From NCBI RefSeq assembly GCF_001632365.1, contig NW_024468510.1, forward strand, positions 1,244,074 to 1,308,073: a DNA stretch of 64,000 bases, in the 5' to 3' direction. The notes under the pieces were generated by a model. That model had not been told where the DNA came from. It saw only the letters and a list, made by a program, of their open reading frames with translations, and searched no databases. This document shows positions 31,312 through 43,659 of the stretch, in pieces. A program made the position numbers and the translations under genes. How positions within the stretch are numbered: position 1 is the stretch's first letter; each line of letters opens with the position of its first letter. The DNA is from Laetiporus sulphureus 93-53 (taxonomy: Eukaryota; Basidiomycota; Agaricomycetes; Polyporales; Laetiporaceae).

Positions 31312-34300
31312 ATGGAGTCACAGGTGACCGTAGACTATGTGGCAGCATCCATCAATAGACAGTCCAACGCGGCGGATGTGTCCAGTTCTTCCTTGGTAGC
31401 GTTCGGCTCATATCAGTTGGTAGCATTGTGGAATGCCGAGGTGATTTAGATTTCCCAGTAAATGAAAGTTGTTGGCTTCTGACAATCTGCAGGACGGATT
31501 CGACCGAGGGGTACACGAGACGCTTCCCGGTCATGAAGGGCTTGTGACTTGCGTGCGTTTCTTCGACGACCAACACTTCGTCAGCGCGGATGACCAGGGT
31601 GTCGTGAGATCATGGAGGAGGGACGGGACACAGGCACGCACGCCTCATGTACATCTTGCGATCCTCAATAACACGCTGCTTTCTAGTGGAACGAGTCATG
31701 TGTGCACCAGGCTCACCAAAAGGCCATCTCTGCTCTAGCACTGTATGGCGATCTCATGGTGACTGGAGCCTCTGATTCTCTGGTGAAGGTGTGGAGGGTT
31801 CAGCGAAACGACCAGTCAGGTACGCTGAAATTCTTGCGTTGGCCGCACAGATCGCTTACTCCTGCTGTTCTCAGATGTCTTCCAAGAGGTTCAAATGATC
31901 ACTCTACGAGGTAGATATGCATTGTCGCTAGCGCTCTCCATGCTCCCGGGTACTCAAGGTAGCCTCTCTAGTACCTAAGCAGTGACTCGAATACTCACGC
32001 AGTCCAACTGCACCAGCAATGATTCTTGCCATCGGCAGTACATCTCGCGACGTTCAGATATGGACTTGTTCAGAGGACAACGTAAATCTCCATGCTTCCT
32101 CGGACCTTGTGCTATTTCTTAATTATCCCATTGACAGTTCGTATTCTCGGCAACCCTATCAGGACACGAGGACTGGGTACGGAGTCTTGCTTTCCAACAA
32201 TCCCAGCAGAACAGCAGCACTTTAGTCTTAGCGTCGGGATCTCAGGACGCCACCATCCGTCTATGGAACGTTGAACCTTTCCAAGCAAAGGCCTCTGCAT
32301 CGTCGAGCATTTCAGATGTCGCGACGAGCGACGAGCTCCTTGACGCATTCGAGGCGTCACTGGCAGAACTTACGGACGCGGAGGAAGGTGGCCGGCAGAT
32401 TTCCCTCAAGCGCCACATCTTGACAGTCAAAGCTGGTCAGAGCAGGTAAATCACTACCGACGGCTTTCGCTTCATATCATAGCCTGAATTACCAAGTACC
32501 CAGTACGCAGCAATTCTCTGTCGCTTTCGACGCGCTCTTGGTCGGCCACGAGGCCGGAGTCACATCCCTCTCATGGCGTCCTCCCACGTCCACGATCTCC
32601 GTCCCCACCCTGCTATCATCCTCCACGGACTCTTCCCTCATCCTCTGGTCTCCGTCGACCATCATCACCTCGCTAAAAGACGGCGCCACGTCCATCTGGA
32701 TCAACCGCCAGCGGTTCGGCGACGTCGGCGGGCAACGGTTGGGCGGTTTCGTTGGCGGCTTGTGGGCGCGCGGGGGTATGGAGGCGTGTGCTTGGGGGTG
32801 GAACGGAGGCTGGAGGCGCTGGCGGTGTACTGTTGGTGATGCGGCTGCTCCGCAGAACTTGCAGATGGAAAATTGGACTGAGGTGGGGGCCATCACGGGA
32901 CATAGCGCTCCTGTGAAAGGCCTGTCCTGGAGCCCGAATGGAGAGTATCTTCTCTCCGCCAGGTATGTACCATAACGGTTGATGTTTCGTGGATGGCAGC
33001 TGATATCATGGTAGCTTGGACCAGACTACCCGCATACACGGAGGCATCCCCACAACTGGGCCAGATGGAACTTCGACTACGGTATGGCACGAGATCGGTC
33101 GTCCACAGGTCCATGGATACGACCTCGTTGGAGTATCGTCCCTGGATCCATTACAATTCGTCAGTATTGCAGATGAGAAAGTCGCTCGGGTGTTCGAGGC
33201 TCCTCGTGAATTCATCGAGGTCGTGAATAACCTCGGAGTCGCAAAGCTGGATACATCTGAGGTACAATCACGCAGTGCTCTCCCGAGAAATGTGCTCATG
33301 CGATGTTGCAGGAAGAACGACCTCGGGCGGCCACCGTGCCTCCTCTTGGGTTGTCTAACAAGGCTGTCAGCGAAGGCACGTCCATCACATTCATCAAAGG
33401 ATATAAGGTGCTGAGGTTGGCTTCAGTTGTCGCAGATACGATGGGCGGTGATGGCTCATATGATCTCCTTCGGAGGAGACGCCGTCCATTCGAAGGTGAA
33501 CTCGCCGCAATCACCCTCTGGCCCGAGATCGAGAAGATCTTCGGCCACGGGTACGAAGTGAGTGATTGATGCTGCCACTCAATTAACTGTCACCGATTGT
33601 GTGTGTGGCAGTCCATCAGTCTAGCCGCTTCAACATCAAAGAAACTCATCGCAACCGCATGCAAGGCAACAAGCCTTGAACACGCAGTCGTGCGTATTTA
33701 CGACACGGAGAGATTCCAGCCTGTCGGAGAACCTCTTGCGGGCCATACGTTGACCGTCACAGCGATCGCCTTTAGTCCCGATGACCGTTATGTCTTGTCC
33801 GTATCCCGAGATCGTTCGTGGCGTCTTTTTGAACGAGATGGACAAGGCCAGTCGTATCCGCGTGTGACTGCTTGCGAGGAGCTCATCCGGAACTTGTATC
33901 AGATGGCTATGTCTCCTTAGCTGCGGATAGGACGCACGCTCGAATAATATGGGACTGTGCATGGGCACCTGAAGGCGACATTTTCGCAACGGCATCTCGA
34001 GATAAGACTGTAAGAGATACGTCGTATGCACACCGTACTGAACTGATGTGGGTGAAACAGGTCAAAATATGGCGACAACAGGATGGAAGCTCGACGAAAT
34101 GGACGGCAATTGCGACATTAAAAACCATCGAGGCCGCCACAGCGGTGACCTTCATACCTCCAGGAAGCGATGTGAAGTGAGTTCATGGCAGTATCGCTGG
34201 GTCATCAGTCTTAACGATGTTCAGGCGTGTCATGGCTGTCGGACTGGAATCCGGCGAAATACTGCTCTATTCCTGCATAGATGCAGACGGTGCACGATGG

Positions 34301-34509
34301 ACGCTGGATCTCACCATACCTCGACGGTGAGCAGATTCTTCAGATCCACCTAAAGTGACGCTGATACCCAAGGCAGGATTGCCCACATCGACCACATACA
34401 TCACTTGTCGTGCCGTCCGTCAGATGATCCCACAACGATACAACTAGCGAGCTGCAGTGAAGATAATACATTGAAGATACTGAGCGTCCGTATTGCGAGA
34501 TCGAAATGA
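31312..34509 (+). CDS. ELP2: Elongator complex subunit 2 (WD40 protein)
   Basis: Many-exon gene; exon 1 is 31312-31440 (MESQVTVDYVAASINR..., 43 codons), exon 2 starts 31493, last exon ends TGA 34507-34509. WD-repeat segments in order: LPGHEGLVTCVRFF, AHQKAISALALYGD..VKVWRV, ATLSGHEDWVRSLAF..ATIRLWNV, DALLVGHEAGVTSLSW..LILWSP, ITGHSAPVKGLSWSPNGEYLLS, then DQTTRIHG / WHEIGRPQVHGYDL / FVSIADEKVARVFEAP (a strong Elp2 signature), LAGHTLTVTAIAFSPDDRYVLS, DCAWAPEGDIFATASRDKT..VKIWR, and SCSEDNTLKILSVRI. Elp2 is part of Elongator, which modifies wobble uridines in tRNA. Exon 2 to exon 3 could use GTACAT (retaining ARTPH) or a GC donor. Confidence 0.9.
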
Positions 34510-34760
34510 AGATCCATCCACAATACGCGAAACCGACCGAAAGCTGTGCAGTATACAGTGTAAGACAACTGGGTATAGACCCAAGAACTAGCTAGTAACG
34601 AGACAATCTGGCTAGTCGTGTGGTAGTAGCAAAGGATATGACACAGTAGAATGCGCATTGCGTATTGGCACATAAATAGCAAGCAAGCAGCATGGATGAC
34701 TAGATAGCTTGAGTCGGGGAAAGCGGTGATAGGGATACAACAAACAGTGGTAGAGGTCAA

Positions 34761-37700
34761 TTAGACGATGTCGCGCAAACTCATGGGGACTTCCGGCTGT
34801 CACGACATCAGCGAAGGGTCTTACGGAATAGCAAGCATACTTACGCATTTAATCCTAGAATCAAATAAGTATTGTTCATTCTTCATCACATGAATATGGA
34901 TACTCACTTATAGAAGCACTCTATTGAGCGCAGCATCTCAACATCGCCGCCAGTAGCAGTCACAAAGTTGACAATAACGCCTGCTCGTGAATAAGTAGGA
35001 GCAATTGCAGGAGCCACGCTGTAAAGGACATGAATGAGAATGGGACGCCCAGCTCGATGATAACCACCTACCGATGGGCATATTCTTCAACAGCTTTTGG
35101 TAAATCTGATATGACACGCTGTCAAGAGTGAACTGAGAACTGGCCTAAATCTAGGCTTACCGTAGTTTATAATCAAAGGTATCTGCGAAACTTCCGGTGT
35201 CTTGACTTGCACGTCGTACACTATCAGGACCTTCGTTGGCTGTCGCATGATGCCAGAGGCGGGACTGCGGAACTTGTTCAGGGCGGCTAACTTTGCACCA
35301 GCATTCATGTCTCCGTGCTATCTGTATGGTGAGAACCTACGCGCGCAAATTAAGACATAATACCCACAAGAGGAACTGCTTCGAGGCCGCGGCTGGCAAG
35401 CTTGTAGACTACTGAGTCCAACGCCTTCATTCCTCCCACGTGAACAATGGCATGAGGAACATCCAAGTCATCGAACAGATCCGCAAGAGCATCTAATTTC
35501 CATTCCCGAGCCTGCGCTGTTTCCGCGCTTGAAGCTCCGCGGCCAGAACCGATAATCCCTAACCCTCCTGAAGGCAGAGGCGCATCGGACCGGCCACCAG
35601 CAGTGAAAGCTAGGTACAAGTAGAACTGCCGCAGACCACGAGCACCTTGGCTCGTGTCAGCGTGCGTGACGTTGCCATCACGACGCACGAGGACTCTGAC
35701 AGGCTCACGCAATTGAATGGCGGAGGCAAGGTTCAAGACATCCTGAGGAACCGTATTAGAGAAAAGAGCGGTCTGACGTTCTATCGTCTGCGATACACCG
35801 TTTGAGAAATCGATGGGAGGCGAGGATCGGAGATTAACCGCTGAGAACCTGCGAGCAACATTTTGGAGAGGCGTAGCCAACGACGAGGATCCACCCGCAT
35901 CGAGTCCTGGAAAACCGGGCTGTGAGGAACCAGGCGTCCCTGCAGGCGTGCCAGGCGCAGTTGGATGAGAGCGAGGTGGGGGGAGCAGCTTGATGATGTT
36001 GAATACGTATTCATGAAGGTTGCGCGCGATCAGCTGATCTACTTCGTCCAAGACAAGGAAGCGGACTTCCGAGCCCAGCAGCCCACCAGGAGAGGTAAAC
36101 AGAGCATGCAGCTTTTGTGGCGTCCCGCATATAATGTGTGGCATATTCTGCTGAAGTAGGCGCAGCTCCTGAGACAAGTCGCTGCTACCAGAAGTAGAGC
36201 CAACGCCCAGAGCAGACCTGATGCCTATAGGCCCTCCGATGTCACGAATCATCCGCTGAGCTTGAGTAGCCTGATCAACGGTAGTAGAGATCATGACCAC
36301 CAAGGGGCCACGAATAGGCGTCCTGGGCGCGGAATTCACCAGTGCGATGTGAATAGCTGGAATTACATAGGCTGCGATACGCTCTTGGGTTGGTGGCGCC
36401 TGTGCGATAATGTCGGATCCCCGCAGCAGGAAGGGCAATGCGCGCTGCTGAATCTTATTCGGCGGTCCCACACTGCAGACGAGTCAGTACCAGCGACAGT
36501 CTTGCAGCGTCTCACATACCCAAATGTATTTAGCGATTGTAACAAATCCGACGCAAGAGCGAGCTGTTCCCATTTCGTGATGACAGGTCCATTCTCTCTG
36601 GATGATGCGCCCAGGCTACCCGAAAAACTTTCGCCCTGATGCGCCCCAAAATTAATTGACAGTCAATAGGTCATTCACACTTCTAATAACTCACGATAGT
36701 GCTTTCACGACGCAATAGTCCAGACACTGAACGGCGCTTGTCCCGAAACATGGAATCTTGGCGACTGAGGACACTTGGCGGCGATTCAGTTGTCCTCAAA
36801 GGGATATCCAGGTGACTGGCCGACCAAGTGCGCATCGGTGGGTTCGGGATGCGCTGATTTGTTCTCATATCTAAACGATTGGCGAGACTGTGGCCCAGAC
36901 TCGAGCCTGGAGTCAGCAAGGGAGGAGTCATCATCGAGGTGGGGTTCAAGTCGGGCGGAATGCCTCCGCCAAGCGAAGGAGCATTCTGTAGACCAGAGTG
37001 CGACACCTGCATCTGTTGTGTCTGAAGCGCTAACAGCTGTCCGACAGAGGATGTAAGGGTATTGAGCCTATTGGAGATCTGGCTGATGTCGTCAAATGGC
37101 GCCACCTGATGAGGCGCGATTCCCGCACTCATGGACGCACGCGGTCCATTGGAGGATGAGAATAGCGTCTGCGGAGGAGCAGAAGCAGGAGCGAAGGGAT
37201 CCTTGAACTCTGGCGGGGCATTTGCATTGACTGTACGGTCCACGAGTAGATCCACCTTGCGGTTCACATCAGAGAGCTCCCGCTGTACCTCACGCGTCGC
37301 ATACTCGCAACGCGCGAGCCGGTCTAGTATATCATGAATGAATGGAGAAGCCTTGAGTTGAGCATCGAAGCTGGTCGAGAGATCCGTACTGGATGCGAAA
37401 TGACTGCCGGAGTCAAGCGAAGAAGCCGGTGACGACGAGAGGAAGGAAGCATGAATCAAGGATGACCTAGCATTGGCCGTGCCACTTTCCAACATGGCGG
37501 ACTGCGTGTTAAGAAGTTCCCGACTGCGTCCGAAGATGGTTCCCAACGCCGAGGTAGTGTTAGACGCCAGCTGGCCATTATATGATGGACCAGGAGTGTC
37601 GTCGGGTTCTGTTACTTCTGACAAACTCCTTGAGAGTGGCCTCTCGTTCGAGAACGTCTTGTCCATGTCGGGTGGCGCGCCAGCAGGCGAGCGGCGTTGG

Positions 37701-37975
37701 AGATCTTCGCGCGATGGGTTGAATTGCATCCTGGTTTCCGGCCCCCGGTCGCGGTCATCCTGAGCCTGAGGACTGGGAGAAGACCTGACGGAGCGATGGT
37801 CTGTCGGCGACAGCGAGAGGGAGAAGGTCGATGTGCTGAACTGTTGATCTCTGTTCGTTGGCATCCTGAATCCGAGTCCAGAACCTCTCCCGTTCTCCTC
37901 GTTCACGCGCATTCCCCCAGGAAAAAACGGTGTCGAGGCGGGGTTGAGACCAGGGCTCCTAGCTATCGGGTCCAT
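34761..37975 (-). CDS. DEAD-box-like protein with degenerate helicase motifs and long N-terminal extension
   Basis: First five exons on the complement: 36695-37975, 36520-36635, 35368-36472, 35161-35317, 35072-35105, then three short ones ending TAA 34761-34763. About 1000 aa. The first ~430 residues are low-complexity with two coiled-coil-like stretches. The rest follows eIF4A/FAL1-type DEAD-box helicases: Q motif KIQQRALPFLLRGSD, but motif I is AQAPPTQERIAAY (no GKT), motif II is DEVD, motif III is SNT for SAT, motif V lacks ARG, and motif VI is YAHRSVAPAI in place of HRIGR. The C-term RSIECFYK.. and NYDLPKAVEEYAHR keep the eIF4A outline. Probably a non-catalytic pseudohelicase scaffold. 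The frame is intact, so this is not simple decay. Confidence 0.78.
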
Positions 37976-38425
37976 GGTTGTGTCCTTGCAGCTTGCAACG
38001 ATCAGACAACTGCGAAGGGCGGTGTGTGAATTGCCACACGGAGACATATCGATGCTAGCTGCATGAGTACTGACCTGCAATATTCGAGTCAACTACTAAA
38101 CTGAATCCATGCAACTGAGTAAAGAGATAGACGGATGGGAGACGAAGAGTGTCGCCGAATCAGCTCAGATTGAGCTGGTCGGGTGGAGTGGACGAACCAA
38201 AGTCGCCAGCTGTAACAAGTCGCGCCTGATCGCACGCACTGATCGGCAGTCGCGCAGCTTACGAAGCGGATGCATCTCCTTTCATGTAAACTTGTTTGTA
38301 CTGGATTCTGCAAATACATACAACGACAGCAACGACATTATAGGACGATAATAATATGTTCAGCAACAAGAGCAGGGCAGGCAAGCACTAGGACGGTCCA
38401 GGAAAACAGCAACAACACGCAATGG
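37976..38425. other. Intergenic, same-strand spacer
   Basis: Upstream of the pseudohelicase start and downstream of the RRM gene stop. The reading frame of the pseudohelicase is open upstream to 38092, so an earlier start is possible, but MDPIARSPG at 37975 looks natural. No other gene seen. Confidence 0.5.
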
Positions 38426-39484
38426 CTACATGATAGTCCGAGCAAAGGAGATGACGTCCCATGCCTTCTGTCTAGTTAATTCGCTCGTCCGAGGTGCTTC
38501 TATATCCTTAGAAGGACCAGGTAGCGGTCGGCCAGGTCCAGTGGTCACAGGTGGATGCTCGGAAGTCTCTGGTGGAGGAACACCAAGATCCACCACAGCG
38601 GTCCTCTCAACCGTTAGACGTCTGCAACACAGCACTTCAACACAGGATTCGACAGAGCAAACGGCTCACTTACTTTACCGTCCCGACGACCTTGCCCACC
38701 GTCTTTGAGACACCCAGTCCGAATATATCGCGTGGCGGCGCTTTGCTTGCTATGCGTTCCTCCAGGATTTTCTGCGTCTCAGGCAAATCGTCAATGCTAA
38801 GGGAGACCTACACAATCGAGTTCAGACATTAACGAACTATACCGTCAAAAACAAACGCCACTGACCGTCATCTTGACCTTGGTCCCGGGAATTATCTGTC
38901 CATTGGCACACAGCGCCCGTCTGGCCGCCGTAATATCACGGAATTCGACTGATGCATACTGTTGATCAGCTGCACTGGATACATTCGGGAGGGGTACAGC
39001 GCTTGGGACACCCGCGCTTGCGCGAATTTGTATGCGATAAACCTCGCCGTATGGCTCGAAAACTGTCTTTAGCATCTCTTCACTGACAGAAGAATTGAGC
39101 TGCAGCGATACCAAAGAGTAAAATCATGTATGTTCGATTACGAGAGAAAGTACGCACGTTCCCAACGAATATATACGACCATTCGTGTCTTCTGAGCCAT
39201 TGATGTTTCGGCACTTCTCTGACTTGAGACTTCTTCTTCTTGGACATCTCCAGCTTGTGTTTCTTGCCGATGCCCATGGCGGCAGATGCTCTCTGTTTCC
39301 CCTTCCCCTTGTCCTGGGTTCGTTTAGCCCCTGGACTATAGTCTACGCCAAGAGTCATATTGGCTAGCTGCTGCTGAGTGGCGTGAAGATAATCCTCTGC
39401 ACAATAGATGAAATGACTTGCCCGTGAAACAGGGTCAGCCCGGTCGATTGCGGGAGGGCTGGGGGCCTTATTATAGCGAACCAT
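38426..39484 (-). CDS. RRM-type RNA-binding protein, function unknown
   Basis: Complement of 38426-38621, 38674-38807, 38866-39099, 39158-39484; 296 aa. Residues 1-90 contain a basic, Lys-rich region (GKGKQRASAAMGIGKKHK, MSKKKKSQ) likely to direct it to nucleus or nucleolus. An RRM follows: YIFVGN as RNP2, LNSSVSEEMLKTVFEPYGEV, YASVEFRDITAARRAL as RNP1 region. The C-term is Pro-rich. I do not recognise the orthologue. It is divergent from FMC1 with 338 bases between starts. Confidence 0.75.
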
Positions 39485-39822
39485 GGTCGTCTGAAGCGGA
39501 TGGTTCTTTGCGGGGGAGTGACGTGGTTCTTGACAGTGATTCGACGTGCTGGGTGCAGGAGTGCGCGAGCGGAGAATTGAACGTGGTGCAAAGTTTATAT
39601 GAGTGTGTAACGTAGATGCGACCCATGGTGGTGGCCAGTCGTTTAGCAAGTGGCCTGCTATTTACGTCCGGGCCAGTCGCCACGATTGATGAGACTTGCC
39701 ACATCAGGGATCCTCAGACGTCCCAGTCAATCTCCGCTCGCTTTATGCCGCGGCACGTGCCTCCGCGGCAAGTTTGCATCCGTCCTCGCGGTCGCGGTCC
39801 GATCAACTGTGCGCTCGACGCC

Positions 39823-40255
39823 ATGGACACCCCCAAGGTCTATCGCGCCGTCGTGCGAGAGGTCTACAAAGCCGTCCGTCGTCATTCACATCTGATGGAC
39901 TCCAATTCATTATTGACATCGCATAGTCCATCTCATCACGCGTAACGAGATCAAAGACAATTCCTGCGAATTTCCGTGCCGTCTTCGAGCAGCAAAATAA
40001 AGGTGGCCAAACTCAACATTTCCACCATGACATGCAAAATGCCGTGACATTTTTGCAATCACAGAGAATGTACAAGGTCAGCACTGTTGGTCGTGAAACT
40101 TACTCGGCCATGAAATCTGATGTAGAACTGATCAGACACTTCTCGACCGCTATAACCCGTTGCATGACTTGACAACCGAGGAAAGAGTCAAAGCCACTGC
40201 CCGTCGTGTAGGATTGGACATGCCGGCTCGTGCACCGGACGATCAAGACAATTGA
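39823..40255 (+). CDS. FMC1: FMC1-like LYR protein, mitochondrial ATP synthase assembly
   Basis: Exons 39823-39873, 39927-40076, 40136-40255; 106 aa. MDTPKVYRAVVREVYKA has the LYR-type start (VYR), and the end LLDRYNPLHDLTTEERVKATARRVGLDMP is typical of fungal Fmc1. In yeast Fmc1 supports F1 assembly through Atp12 at high temperature. The length matches the family. The first exon is only 17 codons, so its exact donor (GTCCGT) is inferred from frame continuity. Confidence 0.78.
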
Positions 40256-40652
40256 AGGTGGCCGTAGTGGCCTCGGGGTCGTTGCCAGCATGTCATGCCA
40301 AGGAGCTCCACCGTCCCAAATTCGCTGTCCTGCCATCTGCGGCTGCTTGCGAGGCCGTCTCAACCCGCTGGTGATGGTGCGTCACGGCGGAGATTCAATC
40401 AGCTTGACGAAAGAGACAGCACGATGGCACTGCAGCTTGTCCAACAATGTGTATGGAGAGCAATGGACGTTCAGCGAAAGCATTGATCGTGTAGCAGTGG
40501 CTCTAGAAGTACAGTCAAGAAGTAGTACGGCAGTATCAACACCTAGAAATAGGCCCTTTTCACATATGTGTCCGGTATCATGGGCCACAAGCTGATATTG
40601 AAGAGCTCATTCTGGTGGGGCTGGTGGGGCCTCCCTGTGTTGACAAAACATA
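40256..40652. other. Convergent 3' flanks, no gene
   Basis: Between FMC1 and Sm-F ends. No supported feature. Confidence 0.5.
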
Positions 40653-41090
40653 TCAGCCTAAACCCGGGCCCAATGAAAGACAGATACTTATAATGTACAA
40701 GACATTGTTACACCTAACGATCAGAAGTGAGCTCAAAGCACAGCCCCGCGAGACGATTTTGCTCACCGGATGAATACCTCGCCCAGTGCGCCGTTCGACT
40801 TGCCGTCCTGGAACTCCTCTGTGTTGGCGAGCTGCCGATCGTGGGTAGCAGCCATGAGATGAGAAAAGCGACCTGGAAAAGAGTAGAATAGCACGTACCT
40901 GCAGGTTCATGTACCCATCCGTGCTCACGAGGAAGCCCTTGTACTCGAGCCCCCACTTCAGCTTCACGTAGACAGGCTTGCCCGTGAGCTCCTGGATGAA
41001 CGGCTTAGGGTTGACGGGGTTTACCTGCGCAATACATAGAACATCAGCGAGGAAGACGGATTCGGGCAGCAGCGTACGCACGGCCGACAT
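40653..41090 (-). CDS. SMX3: Small nuclear ribonucleoprotein Sm-F
   Basis: Complement of 40653-40713, 40767-40831, 40899-41024, 41082-41090; 86 aa, the usual Sm-F length. Sm1 motif [34 protein letters not shown], Sm2 [13 protein letters not shown]. Core ring subunit of spliceosomal snRNPs. The first coding exon is just nine bases (Met-Ser-Ala). The last residues are [12 protein letters not shown], unlike the usual acidic end of Sm-F; an undetected 3' intron could explain that. Confidence 0.92.
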   Translation of the reverse strand: MSAVRTLLPESVFLADVLCIAQVNPVNPKPFIQELTGKPVYVKLKWGLEYKGFLVSTDGYMNLQVRAILLFSRSLFSSHGCYPRSAARQHRGVPGRQVERRTGRGIHPVSKIVSRGCALSSLLIVRCNNVLYIISICLSLGPGLG

Positions 41091-41258
41091 GGTTGTGATC
41101 AAGGAGACACGTGCGGACTTCGAAATGGCACTGAAGACGGCTGTCAGATATAAAGACCCTCTTCGCGCGGGGGCTCGCCCTCCGTTTCGCGCTCTCCCTC
41201 TGATTCCTCACCGCTGCTCTCTCCTGACGTGAATCTAGCTCCATTATCTATGAACAAT
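41091..41258. promoter_or_regulatory. 168-bp bidirectional promoter Sm-F/NC2-beta
   Basis: Short interval between divergent start codons. CT-rich on the plus strand near the NC2-beta start, no clear TATA. Confidence 0.6.
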
Positions 41259-41917
41259 ATGTCGGACCGCGAGACTGGAGGCGTACCGGGCTCTGATGAG
41301 GATTTATCGCTCCCGAAAGCCACTGTCGCCAAAATGATCACGGGTACGCGGATCGCTTTAGCCTTACGCGCTGTTCGCTCACATATAAGCAGAGCTACTG
41401 CCTAAGGACGTGACATGCGCGAAGGAGACGCGAGACCTAGTTATTGAATGCTGCGTAGGTGAAGTACTACGTGTTTTGTTCGCCGGCGTTCATTGCCATT
41501 TTGACCCATATTCACTGCACCATAGAATTCATACACCTGATATCCTCGGAGGCGAATGAAATATGCGAGAAGGACTCTAAGAAGACGATAGCACCGGAGC
41601 ATATCATCGCTGCTCTGAAAGTGCGTATCCGTTTCCGTCCGTCTCGCATTGATGCGCTCAAATTCTCCTTAGCATCTCGGCTTCGAGTCTTTCACTGAGG
41701 AGGTCGAAGACGTCCTGAAAGATCATAAGCAGCAACAGAAGGTTTGTGATTGTCCACTATCTTCTTGTAATGCCCCTCACTGAGCGCGGGTCCTCAGGAT
41801 CGCGAGAGAAAGGTATCCAAGTTTGAGCAGTCTGGCATGACCGAGGAAGAGCTTCTCAAGGCACAAGAAGAGCTTTTTGCGCAGAGTCGAGCGAAGTTCC
41901 AATCAACGCAGCAATGA
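41259..41917 (+). CDS. NCB2: Negative cofactor 2 beta (Dr1), histone-fold transcription regulator
   Basis: Exons 41259-41343, 41393-41458, 41526-41620, 41673-41741, 41798-41917; 144 aa. Histone fold: SLPKATVAKMI, ELLPKDVTCAKETRDLVIEC, EFIHLISSEANEICEKDSKK, TIAPEHIIAAL, then LGFESFTEEVEDVLKDHK. Near-identical to eukaryotic Dr1. With NC2-alpha it binds TBP on DNA and blocks TFIIA/TFIIB. An upstream in-frame ATG at 41250 exists; MSDRETGG is the natural start. Confidence 0.95.
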
Positions 41918-42047
41918 CCTCTCTCACCGTCTCACTCTGACCTGGTTCTCGCGAGGGACATTGGACCAGCTACTGTATACCATGTACGACTACGCTAGCT
42001 GCATGCATACATGTATCGCCTGTTGTAATATTCTGAGTTATTAATTT

Positions 42048-43507
42048 CTATGTAGCCCTTCGCGATCGATTCGCTAGTTTTTCCAACCGTCTGGTAGGTG
42101 TGTCTCCGTTCCAGAGCTCGACTGTGCGTCCGTTATCGTCCGTGATTTTCCTGAGTTGGGGAAGGCCTTCTTGCTCTATGATGAACGAGGCAGAAACTGT
42201 GCCGTACAACGCAGCTGGCGAAGGAGTCCCGCTTTGTATATGCGCATATAATGGACGATCTTGACGTACCTCTGTAGACATCTCCATCTGCCAAGTGCAG
42301 GCCGGCCGCCAGTCCTCCCAAGAAAGCGTTACCAGCACCTGCATGACATGAGAAACATTCTTAAGTGTATGCAATGCATCACGATGCACCTGTCACATCG
42401 ACGATATGCCGTTGAGCGTCGTCCTCGGTCCAGAAGGCAGGAACCCACTGTCCTTTTCTCTCCCTTGTAGCCACATATGCGCCCAAAGCGCCACTACGAA
42501 TGACCACGCATCCGCGGCCCTCCCTACTCACCCCGAATTCGAGCAGATGCTTGCATGCTTCCTCTACCAGGGACTTTGTTGGCGTCCCCGGCATGGATAG
42601 AAGGGACATCGCCTCCTCTGCGTTCGGGCTGCATTTCATAGTCTGTTAACGGACGATGGACTTGACACACGGTGCATGCAAAGTTTACGCACCTGAGAAC
42701 AGATATAGCTGGGAGCACCTCGAGGAGGGCGGTTAACTCCTCTGGGACACATCTGTCCTTGCTTTGCAAGGAGCATCATGATATCAGCGCATGTCATTTA
42801 TTATCAATGATCGGTGCGTTTACGAACGGGTATGGGCTCGTATATCGTGATTGGGTTCCATGCTGGATCTTCTCGAACTTCTGACATGATTGCTGTCGCC
42901 CTCGTAGGTGAGCATATGAAGTGCAGCATATTCGGCCGCCAAAGTTTCGTGTTGACCAAATCACGGGGTGTTAATCTGATTCGTGGAGTGGTATATTGAA
43001 AGCTATTAACATGTCGATTAGAGTTAGGTCGGTTGATGGCATCAGTATGCGAGACTCGCCCTCTATGATCTCCTCTGTACGAATTCAGTGCTCGTGTAGT
43101 GGGACGTGCGGGATTGTCACGGTACAGCCACATCGTGTCCCCATATGAATCGAGTTTCTCTTGGATGTCTGGCGGGAAGTCGTTCCCTCTATCTACGATC
43201 ATGCCGACTTTCTCAGCGGGAAGCCTGCCATCGGCCGCAATCAGAGCAAGCCCTCTAGCACCCCTTATGCGCATGCTCACCATATACGTGCTCCTATCGA
43301 GGCGTATGTTCCTCCTCCACCAATCTGTACGAGCCAGAGTGGGATTAGTCTCGCAAAGGGTCTGCTACGTATCAGTCGTACCTGAGGGGGCAGAATGCGA
43401 CCAGTGGGCTTATTGTCCTCATCATTGAACTCAAAGTCGTCTATTATGAACATGCCCAGAGTGACAAGCACTTTGCCATCTGTGTCGATGCTGTCGGGTC
43501 CGACCAT
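42048..43507 (-). CDS. MAK32: MAK32-like PfkB-family sugar kinase
   Basis: Multi-exon minus-strand gene; start MVGPDSIDTDGKVLVTLGMF at 43507, stop at 42048-42050. Segments: IGGGGTYASIGARIW (substrate-side Gly motif), EKVGMIVDRGNDFPPDI, TTRALNSYRGDHRGF, WNPITIYEPIP, SPNAEEAMSLL, VIRSGALGAYV, and the PfkB signature VDVTGAGNAFLGGLAAGL with the catalytic Asp replaced in TGAGN (usual DTxGAGD); the missing Asp is notable but shared by Mak32 proteins as I recall. Yeast Mak32 affects L-A dsRNA killer maintenance; the biochemical substrate is unknown. Confidence 0.8.
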
Positions 43508-43592
43508 GCGAGAGTGTGTATGGAGTTCGGTTTGAAGGCGGGCCAGCTCGCGCTGATCTGATCGAGATCCGATCGCGATTTCGCAGCTGAAG

Positions 43593-43648
43593 CGCTAATC
43601 ACCGTTGACGCGTCGGTCAGCGCTAATCACCGTCGACGCGTCGGTTGC
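43593..43648. repeat. Tandem 28-bp repeat with two ACGCGT boxes in a divergent promoter
   Basis: CGCTAATCACCGTTGACGCG... occurs twice head to tail (43593-43620, 43621-43648) with few changes. Each copy holds GACGCGTCGG with an MluI cell-cycle box (43608-43613, 43636-43641). The repeat fills much of the 152-bp interval between MAK32-like (-) and the phosphopantetheinyl transferase (+). Confidence 0.75.
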
Positions 43649-43659
43649 TCCTGGCCACA

